Assembly: GCA_902589825.1 (NCBI GenBank)
Contig: CACIUL010000004.1
Location: 1 to 64,000, forward strand
Source of the DNA: an uncultured Verrucomicrobiota bacterium
GTDB lineage: Bacteria > Verrucomicrobiota > Verrucomicrobiia > Verrucomicrobiales > DEV007
Length of the DNA stretch: 64,000 nt
Direction: 5' to 3'
Below are positions 44,517-52,609 of this stretch, one piece after another (the first letter of the stretch is position 1; the number at the start of each line of letters is the position of its first letter). Both the position numbers and the translations under genes were made by a program. Below the pieces are notes generated by a model that was not told where the DNA came from, ran no database searches, and saw only the letters and a program-made list of their open reading frames with translations.

Positions 44517-45647
44517 TCAGGAAAGGCTGAAGCCCGGCAGTTTTTTCAGTTCACCGCCGGCGAGGGCACTTTCGTGGGCAATGATCCCGGTGCACGTCCA
44601 GTTGGCGGATTGGACTGCATTGGGGAAGGGGTCCCTGTCTTCTGCAAGGGCAGTGAGGAATTCATGGACAAGGTGCGGATGCGATCCTCCATGTCCTGCG
44701 CCCTGGGTAAAGCTGAGGTGTTCCTCGCCATCATCCCCGCCGTAGACGCCACCAGTGGTAAACGGTGCAATTTCCTCAGGCAAGAGGTGTGCATAGTCAG
44801 GGCATTCGACTTTCTCGGGAATTTCAGGTTCCGGTTTCTTGGCCGTGTGCAGGATCAGCGGTTCACCCTCGATCAGCGGCCATTCCATTGCTTTCTTGTC
44901 GCCGTAAACCTCGAAACTTTCCCTGTATTGCCTGGCAACATCAAACAGTGAACGATAGATATAGGCGCTGAGATCCGAGTCCTTGAACCGGATGTGCGTG
45001 GATTCCACGGCAAAGGGTGAGTTGTAGCACTCATGCATTTCCTCACGAATGGTTCCTGATGGGAAACAGGAGACATATTCGGCTTCTCCTTTGGTGAGAC
45101 CTAATACTGGACCAACACAATGAGTGGCGTAATGCATGGGCGGGAGTCCCGGCCAGTATCCCGGCCATCCATCCATGTCCTGCTGGTGGCTGGCTTTTAG
45201 GAACTGGATTTTACCGAGTTCGCCCTTCTCATACATCTCCTTGGCAAAGAGGAATTCCCGGGCATACACGACGGTTTCCATCATCATGTATTTCAACCCG
45301 GTTTCCTTGCACAGGTTGACGATTGTCTCACAGTCTTCGACCGAGGTTGCCATCGGGACCGTGCAGGCGACATGCTTTCCGGCCTTGAGGGCCGCGATGG
45401 ACTGTTCGGCATGGTTGGGGATCGGAGTATTGATGTGGACGAAGTCAACGTCCGGATCTGCCAACACGTCTTCATAGTCCTGATAGCGGGTCTGAATCCC
45501 GTATTTGTCACCTATTTCATTCAGCGCGGCTTCCGTCCTCTGGCAGATGGCGTACATGTTTGCCTGGGGATGGCGTTGGTAGATGGGAATGAACTCGGCG
45601 CCGAAGCCAAGCCCAATGATTGCAACGTTGTATTTCTTGTCGTTCAT
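44517..45647 (-). CDS. Gfo/Idh/MocA-family oxidoreductase
   Basis: 376 residues. N-terminal Rossmann domain with IIGLGFGAEFIPIYQRHPQANMY-AICQRTEAAL and DVDFVHINTPIPNHAEQSI, then KHVACTVPMATS, where most family members have the EKP motif; here the Lys is replaced (CTVP). C-terminal beta-sheet domain has FLKASHQQDMDGW, GVYGGDDGEEH and HPHLVHEFLTALAEDRDPFP. The family oxidises or reduces sugars and cyclitols with NAD(P). Loss of the EKP lysine suggests altered catalysis, although this CTVP form is seen in PVC homologues as I recall. It is upstream of, and probably co-transcribed with, the ThuA fusion gene (5 bp gap). Confidence 0.85.
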   Translation of the reverse strand: MNDKKYNVAIIGLGFGAEFIPIYQRHPQANMYAICQRTEAALNEIGDKYGIQTRYQDYEDVLADPDVDFVHINTPIPNHAEQSIAALKAGKHVACTVPMATSVEDCETIVNLCKETGLKYMMMETVVYAREFLFAKEMYEKGELGKIQFLKASHQQDMDGWPGYWPGLPPMHYATHCVGPVLGLTKGEAEYVSCFPSGTIREEMHECYNSPFAVESTHIRFKDSDLSAYIYRSLFDVARQYRESFEVYGDKKAMEWPLIEGEPLILHTAKKPEPEIPEKVECPDYAHLLPEEIAPFTTGGVYGGDDGEEHLSFTQGAGHGGSHPHLVHEFLTALAEDRDPFPNAVQSANWTCTGIIAHESALAGGELKKLPGFSLS

Positions 45648-45812
45648 GATCTTTTAAAAAGGAGCGTTAATGATACCGTTTTCCCGCTCTTTGTCGATAG
45701 CCGGATGACGGTGAGTGAAGGCGAGTGCAGGGGAGACCTTGTATTTGCACGGCACAATCACGCAATTCAACTTGCCCATGTTACTGTTCTGGCTGTAGCC
45801 TGAGCATAAGGT

Positions 45813-47198
45813 ATGCTTTCAGTGGGCCACAGCGGAATTCAGGGCAGGCGCAGTTTCCTGCGTGTGGGAGGGCTCGGGTGCCTTAGCCTGGCTGACATGC
45901 TTGCCTGGAAAGCGAAGGCTGCCGAGGCCGGGTTGCCGGTAAAGGATAAATCCGTGGTTTTTCTCTTCATGCATGGGGGGCCGCCACAGACCGAGACTTT
46001 TGATCCAAAGATGGATGCACCGGATGGTGTCCGCAGTGCCATCGGCGAGGTGAAGACAAACATTCCCGGGGTGACTTTCGGCTCAACGCTCAAGAAGCTG
46101 GCTGCACAGGCTGACAAGATGGCTGTGGTCCGTTCTTTTGTTACCGGCAATGGCAACCATGATATCAAGCCGATTGTCGGCAAGGACTCCCTGGGCGCAA
46201 ATCTGGGTTCACTTTATTCCCGCGTTGCCGGCGGCAACCGTTTTGATACCGGTATGCCGACCAATATCGCGCTCTTTCCTCGTGCCGTTGTTCCCGGGGC
46301 ACAGGAACGGGTGAAGCAATTCGGGGATTTTATTGCTACCGGGCCGCTGGGCCGCGCCTGTGCTCCTTTTGTTCCCGGGGGAAGTGGTCAGTTGCAGCGT
46401 GACATGACGCTGGCGATGCCGCAGGGTCGGCTGGATGATCGGCGGCGCCTTCTCTCGAGTGTGGATTCACTCAGGCGTGAGGTGGATGCCAGTGGTTCTA
46501 TTGAGGGATTGAGCGGGTTTCAGCAGCAGGCCTTCGACACGATCCTTGGTGGTGTTGCCGATGCCTTTGACCTTTCGCGTGAGGATCCCCGCACTGTTGA
46601 GCGTTATGACACCGCGCCACTGGTGCCCTATTCGTCAATTCGCAGGGTCTGGAATAATCACAAGAATTACAGGGACCACGTCAATTCACTCGGCAAGTTG
46701 ATGCTGATGGCCCGCCGGCTGGTGGAGCGGGGGTGCGGGTTTGTCACCGTGACGACAAACTTTGTCTGGGATTTCCACGCTGACCAGAACAATGCCACGG
46801 TGCAGGAGGGAATGCACTATGTCGGGTTGCCTTTTGACCATGCCGTTTCCGCCTTTATTGAGGATGTGCATGCGCGTGGGCTGAGTGATAAAGTTTTGCT
46901 GGTGTGCTGTGGGGAAATGGGTCGCAATCCAAAGATCAATGCCAAGGGAGGAAGGGATCACTGGGGCAAGATTGCGCCCCTGATGCTTTCCGGAGGAGGG
47001 CTTAAAATGGGACAGGTCATCGGTGAATCTACCCGTGATGGCGGTGAACCAAACAGCGAGGCTGTGACTTCCTCTCACTTGCTGGGAACCATTATGCACA
47101 CGCTCCTGGACATCGGCCAGGTGCGCCTGATGGAAAACCTTTCAAGGGAAGTAAAGTCCCTTATTTCAGGATCCGAACCCATCAGGAACCTGGTGTGA
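45813..47198 (+). CDS. Tat-exported DUF1501 protein
   Basis: 461 residues with a twin-arginine start (GRRSFLRVGGLGCLSLADML). DUF1501 body: LFMHGGPPQTETFDPKMDAP, MAVVRSFVTGNGNHDIKPIVG, ANLGSLYSRVAGGNRFDTGM, FDLSREDPRTVERYDT, MLMARRLVERGCGFVTVTTNF-VWDFHADQN, VLLVCCGEMGRNPKINAKG and GRDHWGKIAPLMLSGGG. No DUF1549/DUF1553 partner is adjacent; the neighbours are a Gfo/Idh/MocA gene (divergent, 165 bp) and an EF-hand gene downstream. Function unproven; alkaline phosphatase/arylsulfatase-like fold is known for the superfamily. Confidence 0.88.
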   Translation: MLSVGHSGIQGRRSFLRVGGLGCLSLADMLAWKAKAAEAGLPVKDKSVVFLFMHGGPPQTETFDPKMDAPDGVRSAIGEVKTNIPGVTFGSTLKKLAAQADKMAVVRSFVTGNGNHDIKPIVGKDSLGANLGSLYSRVAGGNRFDTGMPTNIALFPRAVVPGAQERVKQFGDFIATGPLGRACAPFVPGGSGQLQRDMTLAMPQGRLDDRRRLLSSVDSLRREVDASGSIEGLSGFQQQAFDTILGGVADAFDLSREDPRTVERYDTAPLVPYSSIRRVWNNHKNYRDHVNSLGKLMLMARRLVERGCGFVTVTTNFVWDFHADQNNATVQEGMHYVGLPFDHAVSAFIEDVHARGLSDKVLLVCCGEMGRNPKINAKGGRDHWGKIAPLMLSGGGLKMGQVIGESTRDGGEPNSEAVTSSHLLGTIMHTLLDIGQVRLMENLSREVKSLISGSEPIRNLV

Positions 47199-47417
47199 TG
47201 TCCTGAAAGGGTTGCCTTTTTCATTGAGGCAGGGCATGGGATTGGGCCGGTTGATCCACAGAGCAACTTACCTCGTCCTTATATCGGCCATAATGTGTGT
47301 TAGCGATTTATTTTTTGGGTGATAAGTAATCAATTGGGTGTATTACTTTACCGCATTAATCAACGAAGGGCAGATGTTGCCTTTCTGAATCCTCAACACG
47401 ACTTAAAACAAATAATC

Positions 47418-47756
47418 ATGAAAAAGAACATTTTTGCAATATTGGCAACATGCGGAGTGATGACTGGCGTTGCCGCCAATCTCGCCACCGCGGCTGAAGA
47501 AGAGAAGAAGGCCAAGAAGAAGCCGGATCCGGCTGCGCGTTTTGCCAAGCTGGATAAGGATAGCGATGGCAAATTATCAGCCGAGGAACTCAAGGCTGGC
47601 TTCAAGAAGAAGCCTGAGATGGCGGAGAAAATCCTTAAGGCCAAAGACAAGAACAAGGACGGCAGCCTCAGTAAAGAGGAGTTTGTAGCCAAGCGTACCC
47701 CGAAGAAGAAGGGTGATGCTGCCAAGAAGCCTGCCAAGAAGAAAGACGATTCTTAA
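47418..47756 (+). CDS. Small exported EF-hand calcium-binding protein
   Basis: 112 residues from the ATG at 47418, chosen because it begins a signal peptide (IFAILATCGVMTGVAANLATA). Two EF-hand loops are visible, DKDSDGKLSAEE and DKNKDGSLSKEE, with Asp at 1, 3, 5, Gly at 6 and Glu at 12. The rest is very Lys-rich (KKKGDAAKKPAKKK), so the protein is basic and probably binds polyanions or other proteins as well as calcium. Such small EF-hand proteins are typical of PVC bacteria. A strong terminator follows. Confidence 0.85.
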   Translation: MKKNIFAILATCGVMTGVAANLATAAEEEKKAKKKPDPAARFAKLDKDSDGKLSAEELKAGFKKKPEMAEKILKAKDKNKDGSLSKEEFVAKRTPKKKGDAAKKPAKKKDDS

Positions 47757-47796
47757 ACCCTTTCATTTGGTTTACTGGTTAAAACAGTAAAAATGC

Positions 47797-47832
47797 ATTG
47801 CCTCGCAGGATCTCCTGCGGGGCAATTTTTTT
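47797..47832. terminator. Bidirectional rho-independent terminator
   Basis: ATTGCC-T-CGCAGGA pairs with TCCTGCG-G-GGCAAT around a TC loop, followed by seven T on the plus strand. It stops the EF-hand gene and is 16 bp from the end of the minus-strand cytochrome-propeller gene. Confidence 0.85.
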
Positions 47833-47847
47833 GTCACCAGACTTCGT

Positions 47848-50800
47848 TCAGCGCATTCGAACGATCCTGTAGAAGCGCCGGGAATTTGATGTCGAGTTCT
47901 CCTGCCATTGCAGGGGCTCGCTTTCCACGTCGGCAACAAAATGACCGTCCGCTGCGTCCTGCCAGCTGGTCAGGTCGCTGGTGAACTGCACCTGGTATTC
48001 GCCGAGAGGGGCTCCCGGCCAGGTTAGCGTTAATGGCATGGCGCCGGTGAATTTCACATGCAGGGGGACTTCCACGGCAAGGTTGTCTGCGGGATTGGTT
48101 CCTGCAGCAAGTTCATCCGAGTTGATGATGCCATCGCCATCGAAGTCGTTCATGCCGTCAGGAATGCCATCAGGTATTGTTGAACCGTTATTGCCTGTGC
48201 TGTCTGTGCTGTCCGGACGAAAAGGATTCTGCAGGCCGCTGATATTGGGGGAAAAGTCACGAATTTCATCGAAGTTGCCAATGCCGTCCCGGTCCCGGTC
48301 AATGCCGATGCGCTCACCACAGGACCGGGGGACACAGGTGAATGTGATCGGGTTCTCCACAGAGGCCTGCATGAGGAGCTGCGTGGTGGACTGCCGGGTA
48401 TTGCCCGAGTCGGTACCAAACCGGTCATTGCCAAGGTAGAGCCAGCCACGCTGGCTGCCTGCCACTGTGGCATGAGCAACGAGTTGCACCTTTCCTGCAT
48501 TGCCCAGGGAAAGGAATGCCTGCAGTCTCGGCGTTGATTGCTGCGAAACCAGGGTCAGTTGTTGCCCTGTTGCCGCATGGGCATCTTGACTGGAAGTGCC
48601 CGGTGGCTCAAACCCGTCAGGATCGCCCGGGAAGTCCGATCCGCTGAATGCCAGTATCAGGGCGACCATGTCGGCAATCTCCTGGTTGTTTTCAGGCTCA
48701 AATGCACTTGCAGAGAAAAAGCGTGAAAGTCCGTCAATGCTGCCATCATGCAGGAAGCCGAAGCCTGACCTGCTTCGCCGTGATGTCATGTCAAAGCCCA
48801 TCTTGTCATAAGCTGTGCGGGTCTGCGGAATCTTGAACGCCCGTTGGCTGGAACCGTCCACTGAGACCAGCGCATGGTGAGCTTCCCCGTTAGGGCCTGC
48901 GGGAATAGGTAAAAAATTAATGAAGTCCAGCGACGTGTTGCTGCCCAATCCGGTGGGTAGTGTGTGGCAGGTGACACAGGCAAAATTGCCCCTGTCGATA
49001 CCACGATCAAATGGACGGTAGACATCCTCCAGGGCACGCAGCGCATTACCATTGGGCAAAGGGCGGCCGGCCTGGCCGAAGCGGCCGCCTGTCACATGAC
49101 CCGGTAGCGGCAGGTTTGTTGGCAGCGTGTTGTCGAGGTTGCGGAAAGGATTTGGCGGAATGGTTATCGTCGCGAGGTAATCCTCAAATTCCTGCATTTC
49201 CAGGGAGTTAAGGCGCGTGTCATCGCCGAGCAGGGTTTCAAATGTGTCATTAAATGCCTCGATACCATCCCTGTCCCCGCGCCAGTGGTGTGGTTCCTTG
49301 CCGATAATATCCTGCATGGTCTGGGTTGTCATCGGGCCTTTCATCGGGTGAAAATTGGTAAACCCGGACCCGAGGCCGGGAAATCCCGCACCAAGGTTGT
49401 GCCTGCCCGCTTCAATGGCGATCATGCTTCCGGCAGGGTCACCGAGGTCCCATGCCAGCCGGTCCGTGCGCGCATCCACGTGGCATGAGGCGCACGAGAC
49501 ATGGCCAAGGCCGGATGTCCTGTGGGTGTCATAGAAATGCCGCCTGCCGGTGCGGATGTTTTGCGGGGTGGGATCAAAGAATGCCACCCGGGTCGTCTCA
49601 CTGAGTGACTCCATGTCAATAATGGAAAGCGTGCTTTCAAAGCGGTTTAAAACGTAGAGCTTGTTGCGCTGGTTGTCCGCCACGATCCCGGTGGGACCTT
49701 CACCCACCTCGATGACGCTTACGCCTGCCGACCGCTGGCCGGCCGCATTAATAACAATGACATTGTTAGACCCCATGCCGGTTACATAAGCGAGGCTGCC
49801 TTCCGCATTCCACGTGATGCCACGCGGATCACCAATGGATTGTTCCCGATTCATGGCGGTGGTGGTATGGCTTTCGTAATCCAGGTGCGGGTTGAGGTCC
49901 CCGGTCAGGTTTTCCAGTGTGGTGGGGTTGGTAATTCCGTACATGACACGCACGAAGATCCCGTTGAGATTCGGTTCAAAGCGCACTTCATTGAGAGCAT
50001 CGGTGCCAACAGTGAGTAATTCCCCGCTTACAGGATTCACCCCGGTTGCCATGCAGATGTTCATCAGTCCTGTCGCGTAGCTCACGGCGCCACTCCGGGT
50101 GTCAATGGCAGCCAGGTCATTATCAATCAAGTCCCAGCCCGGAATGCGGCCGGAAAGAGAGGCAAGTGGACCGCCGACCATGTCCGACCAGTCGGCATTG
50201 TTGTCATCACGCCATGTTCCCTGCAGGTTTTTTTTAACGATAAGGCCAACGGGTGGGGCACCGGGATTGCCGCGTTTTTGCCGGGGCTGGAAGGCATTTC
50301 CGTTATTGGGTGGGGGATTGATACCCCCATAGGGGCTGCGGGCATCCGAAACCGCATTGGGCGGAAAATTGATCACGTCATCGCCGCTGCCCCCGGCGAT
50401 GATGGTAGAGCGGTTACCCGATTCAAAGATGGTAACATACACCCGGTCTCCCCCGGGGCTTGTGCAAAGTGCCCGGGGGTCCTCGCCCTCGATGGGGATA
50501 CGCAGGGGCGGGGCAGTGATGTCATCGGGATTGAAGACGAGGACGGTATCACTTTGCGAGCAGGATATGTAGGCGCGTTTCGGGTTGCCGGCAAAGACCA
50601 CGTCTGCCGGCTCGTCATCAGTCTGGAGGGTTGCCCTGACAAGACGGCTCCTGAGGTCGATGATGCTGATGGAATCTGAAAGCTGGTTGACCACCCAGAC
50701 CTCTTGGTTTGTGCGGTAGGCGAGACTGACCGGGTCCATGCCCACGGTGATTGTCCCTGAGGGTTGCGGATAGCTGCCGCTCAAGTCAAAGAGCTCCACG

Positions 50801-50958
50801 CGTTGATCTGCCGTATTGCAAACGGCCAGAGTGTCGTGGTCTGGGCTGATGGCTACCGGCCTGACCTGTGGAGTCTCGAAATTAACAAAGTCTGCGTGGG
50901 CAGGCAAAATGCCGGCCACTACCAGTAGGAGTGGCAATAGTCTAGTGATGGGGGGCAC
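47848..50958 (-). CDS. Secreted YVTN beta-propeller protein with two cytochrome c motifs
   Basis: 1036 residues with a signal peptide (PLLLVVAGILPAHA). The N-terminal 480 residues carry YVTN-like repeats (DTLAVCNTADQRVELFDLSG, EVWVVNQLSDSISIIDLRS, KLYVLNRFESTLSIIDMES). Heme c motifs follow: CASCH near residue 488 and CVTCH near 667, in a MauG/di-heme-peroxidase-like setting (FDRGIDRGNFACVTCH, AFKIPQTRTAYDK, FGFLHDGSIDGL). Near the C-terminus there are thrombospondin/dockerin-like Asp-rich loops (DRDRDGIGNFDE, DFDGDGIINSDE) and a terminal EYQVQFTSDLTSWQDA domain, common in Verrucomicrobia secreted proteins. It is probably a periplasmic or cell-surface electron-transfer protein; substrate unknown. 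Confidence 0.83.
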   Translation of the reverse strand: MPPITRLLPLLLVVAGILPAHADFVNFETPQVRPVAISPDHDTLAVCNTADQRVELFDLSGSYPQPSGTITVGMDPVSLAYRTNQEVWVVNQLSDSISIIDLRSRLVRATLQTDDEPADVVFAGNPKRAYISCSQSDTVLVFNPDDITAPPLRIPIEGEDPRALCTSPGGDRVYVTIFESGNRSTIIAGGSGDDVINFPPNAVSDARSPYGGINPPPNNGNAFQPRQKRGNPGAPPVGLIVKKNLQGTWRDDNNADWSDMVGGPLASLSGRIPGWDLIDNDLAAIDTRSGAVSYATGLMNICMATGVNPVSGELLTVGTDALNEVRFEPNLNGIFVRVMYGITNPTTLENLTGDLNPHLDYESHTTTAMNREQSIGDPRGITWNAEGSLAYVTGMGSNNVIVINAAGQRSAGVSVIEVGEGPTGIVADNQRNKLYVLNRFESTLSIIDMESLSETTRVAFFDPTPQNIRTGRRHFYDTHRTSGLGHVSCASCHVDARTDRLAWDLGDPAGSMIAIEAGRHNLGAGFPGLGSGFTNFHPMKGPMTTQTMQDIIGKEPHHWRGDRDGIEAFNDTFETLLGDDTRLNSLEMQEFEDYLATITIPPNPFRNLDNTLPTNLPLPGHVTGGRFGQAGRPLPNGNALRALEDVYRPFDRGIDRGNFACVTCHTLPTGLGSNTSLDFINFLPIPAGPNGEAHHALVSVDGSSQRAFKIPQTRTAYDKMGFDMTSRRSRSGFGFLHDGSIDGLSRFFSASAFEPENNQEIADMVALILAFSGSDFPGDPDGFEPPGTSSQDAHAATGQQLTLVSQQSTPRLQAFLSLGNAGKVQLVAHATVAGSQRGWLYLGNDRFGTDSGNTRQSTTQLLMQASVENPITFTCVPRSCGERIGIDRDRDGIGNFDEIRDFSPNISGLQNPFRPDSTDSTGNNGSTIPDGIPDGMNDFDGDGIINSDELAAGTNPADNLAVEVPLHVKFTGAMPLTLTWPGAPLGEYQVQFTSDLTSWQDAADGHFVADVESEPLQWQENSTSNSRRFYRIVRMR

Positions 50959-51080
50959 TGCTGGTAATATATACCAATGCCCTGCCCGCGTGCAAATAGA
51001 TCGGTGTGATTTCAGGAAAACAGGTTACGGATGTGCTGGACATCACTACATCCATGCTAATGTATCTAACTTTAAAGCTC

Positions 51081-51584
51081 ATGGTATCCCCACGGCAGAA
51101 CGTCTTGCCCCCTAACCGATTGTTTCGGGAACTTGAATCCGGCAGGATGTCGCGGCAGGATTTTCATGCGGCAATGGCGGTTCACGCCCAGGAGTTGATC
51201 ACCGAGATGGAGGAGCAGCGGCGTAATCCCCTGGCTGCGTTTTCCGAGTTCATTCGCAACAGGAGGAGTGCCAGGAAACTTGCCCGCAGGCACGGCGAAG
51301 CAGTGGTGCGGGAGGTTTTCGTGACACTGTCCGAGGTTGATGATTTTGCGCCGGCAAGCCTGCTCTGGAATGCCGGGCACAGGCACGTGCCCCTCTACTG
51401 TTTTTTGCGGATGAGGCACCGGCCTCTATTCAAGGTTATCACCATGGAGTCCAGCCTGGTAAGGGTTGATCTTACTGTTGAATACCAGTTCGGAGCTGCC
51501 CGTTGCCCGACTCGTGAAATGTTCATTCTCAAGCGGGACCCTGCCGGGGACATGAGGGTCGAATCCCGTAAGGGGGTGCGTTAG
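51081..51584 (+). CDS. Conserved-looking hypothetical protein
   Basis: About 167 residues if the ATG at 51081 is used; a GTG at 51006 would add 25 residues with little sign of coding. The protein is soluble: a helical, charged N-terminal half (NRLFRELESGRMSRQDFHAA, EELITEM-like and FIRNRRSARKLARRHG) and a C-terminal half with strands (VPLYCFLRMRHRPLFKVIT, LVRVDLTVEYQFGAARC). Arg-rich content suggests nucleic acid or polyanion contact, but I recognise no family. It stands between two minus-strand genes and ends at a strong terminator. Confidence 0.6.
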   Translation: MVSPRQNVLPPNRLFRELESGRMSRQDFHAAMAVHAQELITEMEEQRRNPLAAFSEFIRNRRSARKLARRHGEAVVREVFVTLSEVDDFAPASLLWNAGHRHVPLYCFLRMRHRPLFKVITMESSLVRVDLTVEYQFGAARCPTREMFILKRDPAGDMRVESRKGVR

Positions 51585-51600
51585 GCTGAAAACTGTGCAA

Positions 51601-51635
51601 AAAAATACCGCCTGTTTTGCACAGGCGGTATTTTT
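51601..51635. terminator. Strong bidirectional rho-independent terminator
   Basis: AAAAATACCGCCTGT pairs perfectly with ACAGGCGGTATTTTT around a 5-nt loop. It ends the hypothetical gene on the plus strand and the cysteine-rich gene on the minus strand. Confidence 0.9.
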
Positions 51636-51659
51636 AAGAGAAAACTTTAAAGTTGGGCG

Positions 51660-52025
51660 TTAGTCTTGCTTTTTCTGCAATTTTGCGAAGAATTTTCCGG
51701 GGTCGGCTTTGACCTTCTTCTCACATTTCCCGCAGCATACAGCAATGTGGATGTCCACGGATTCGCTGGCTGCCTTACCACTGAATGCGCATTTGCCTTT
51801 GGCGGCTTTGGCTACTTTCTCAGCATAGGCAGTGGGATCCTTTTCGAACTTGGCCACACACTTTCCACAGCAGAATTCGGCTGTGTATTTTACGCTGTTT
51901 GAACCGTCAGAGGCCTTGCCACTGATTGGACACTTTTTGTTGACCGCATCAGCGGCAAAGGCAACACCGCTGCTGAATGCGATGAAGCAGAATACTGTAG
52001 CGATAAATTTCATTGTCGTTTTCAT
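51660..52025 (-). CDS. Small exported protein with duplicated Cys-rich YHS-like motif
   Basis: 121 residues: signal peptide (FIATVFCFIAFSSGVAFA) then two copies of the same unit, CPISGKAS...FCCGKCVAKFEKDP (about residues 32-68) and CAFSGKAA...VCCGKCEKKVKADP (about 79-112). Each has a single Cys at the first site and CCGKC at the second, as in YHS/TRASH-like metal-binding domains, where cysteines bind zinc, copper or mercury. The rest is Lys-rich. It may be a periplasmic metal sensor or chaperone; this family is found widely in Verrucomicrobia and has no proven role. An ATG at 52013 is another start. Confidence 0.75.
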   Translation of the reverse strand: MKTTMKFIATVFCFIAFSSGVAFAADAVNKKCPISGKASDGSNSVKYTAEFCCGKCVAKFEKDPTAYAEKVAKAAKGKCAFSGKAASESVDIHIAVCCGKCEKKVKADPGKFFAKLQKKQD

Positions 52026-52061
52026 ATCTTGTTTAAACCATATAAGGGTAAGCGCGTAATG

Positions 52062-52574
52062 TCAATCCTTGTCGCCAATCTTCAGGTCCACCATCAAGTC
52101 AGCGGCAATTTGCTCAAGGTTGCCCTTTAAATCATCAATTTGCACGCCTTCCGGCAGGCCAATGGTTGCATGGGCCCTGAAGAGGGAGCCTCCGCCCATG
52201 GGAGCACTGATGCACTCGGTGTGGAGTTTTTCAACGTTCACGGAGTGCTCGGCAAGTGCGCTGGAAATTTCGCTCAAGATACCGGGATGGTCCACGCCGA
52301 TTAATTCCAGGGTCACTGTTTCGCCGGGAAGCGGACACTGATCCTCAGGTTCTGTGGTAACCACATTAAGCCTTTTGATTGCCTTAAGGGCACTGAGAAG
52401 CAACTCTGCCTTGGCCTCCTCATACTCGATCCTTACAATGCCAGCGAATTGTCCACAAAATCTGGCCATACGGCTCTCCAGCCAGTTTCCGCCATTGGCC
52501 GCAACCACCGAGGAGAGTTCATCGACGATGCCGGGCCGGTCCGGGCCGATGGCGGTAAAGACGAGCGATTTCAT
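52062..52574 (-). CDS. Two-ACT-domain regulator (GcvR-like)
   Basis: 170 residues from the ATG at 52574 (a TTG 18 bp upstream is less likely). Two ACT domains: LVFTAIGPDRPGIVDELSSVV-AANGGNW at about 3-30 and VTLELIGVDHPGILSEISSAL-AEHSVNVEKL at about 88-118. ACT domains bind amino acids, and the tandem form with the GPDRPGIVDEL motif is that of GcvR, which represses the glycine cleavage system by acting on GcvA. No gcv genes are adjacent, so the partner is unknown. It lies 35 bp before the sulfatase stop region and may share transcription with it. Confidence 0.82.
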   Translation of the reverse strand: MKSLVFTAIGPDRPGIVDELSSVVAANGGNWLESRMARFCGQFAGIVRIEYEEAKAELLLSALKAIKRLNVVTTEPEDQCPLPGETVTLELIGVDHPGILSEISSALAEHSVNVEKLHTECISAPMGGGSLFRAHATIGLPEGVQIDDLKGNLEQIAADLMVDLKIGDKD

Positions 52575-52609
52575 TTCAATAGCCGGGGTCAACTTTGGCG
52601 CCCTCCGGT

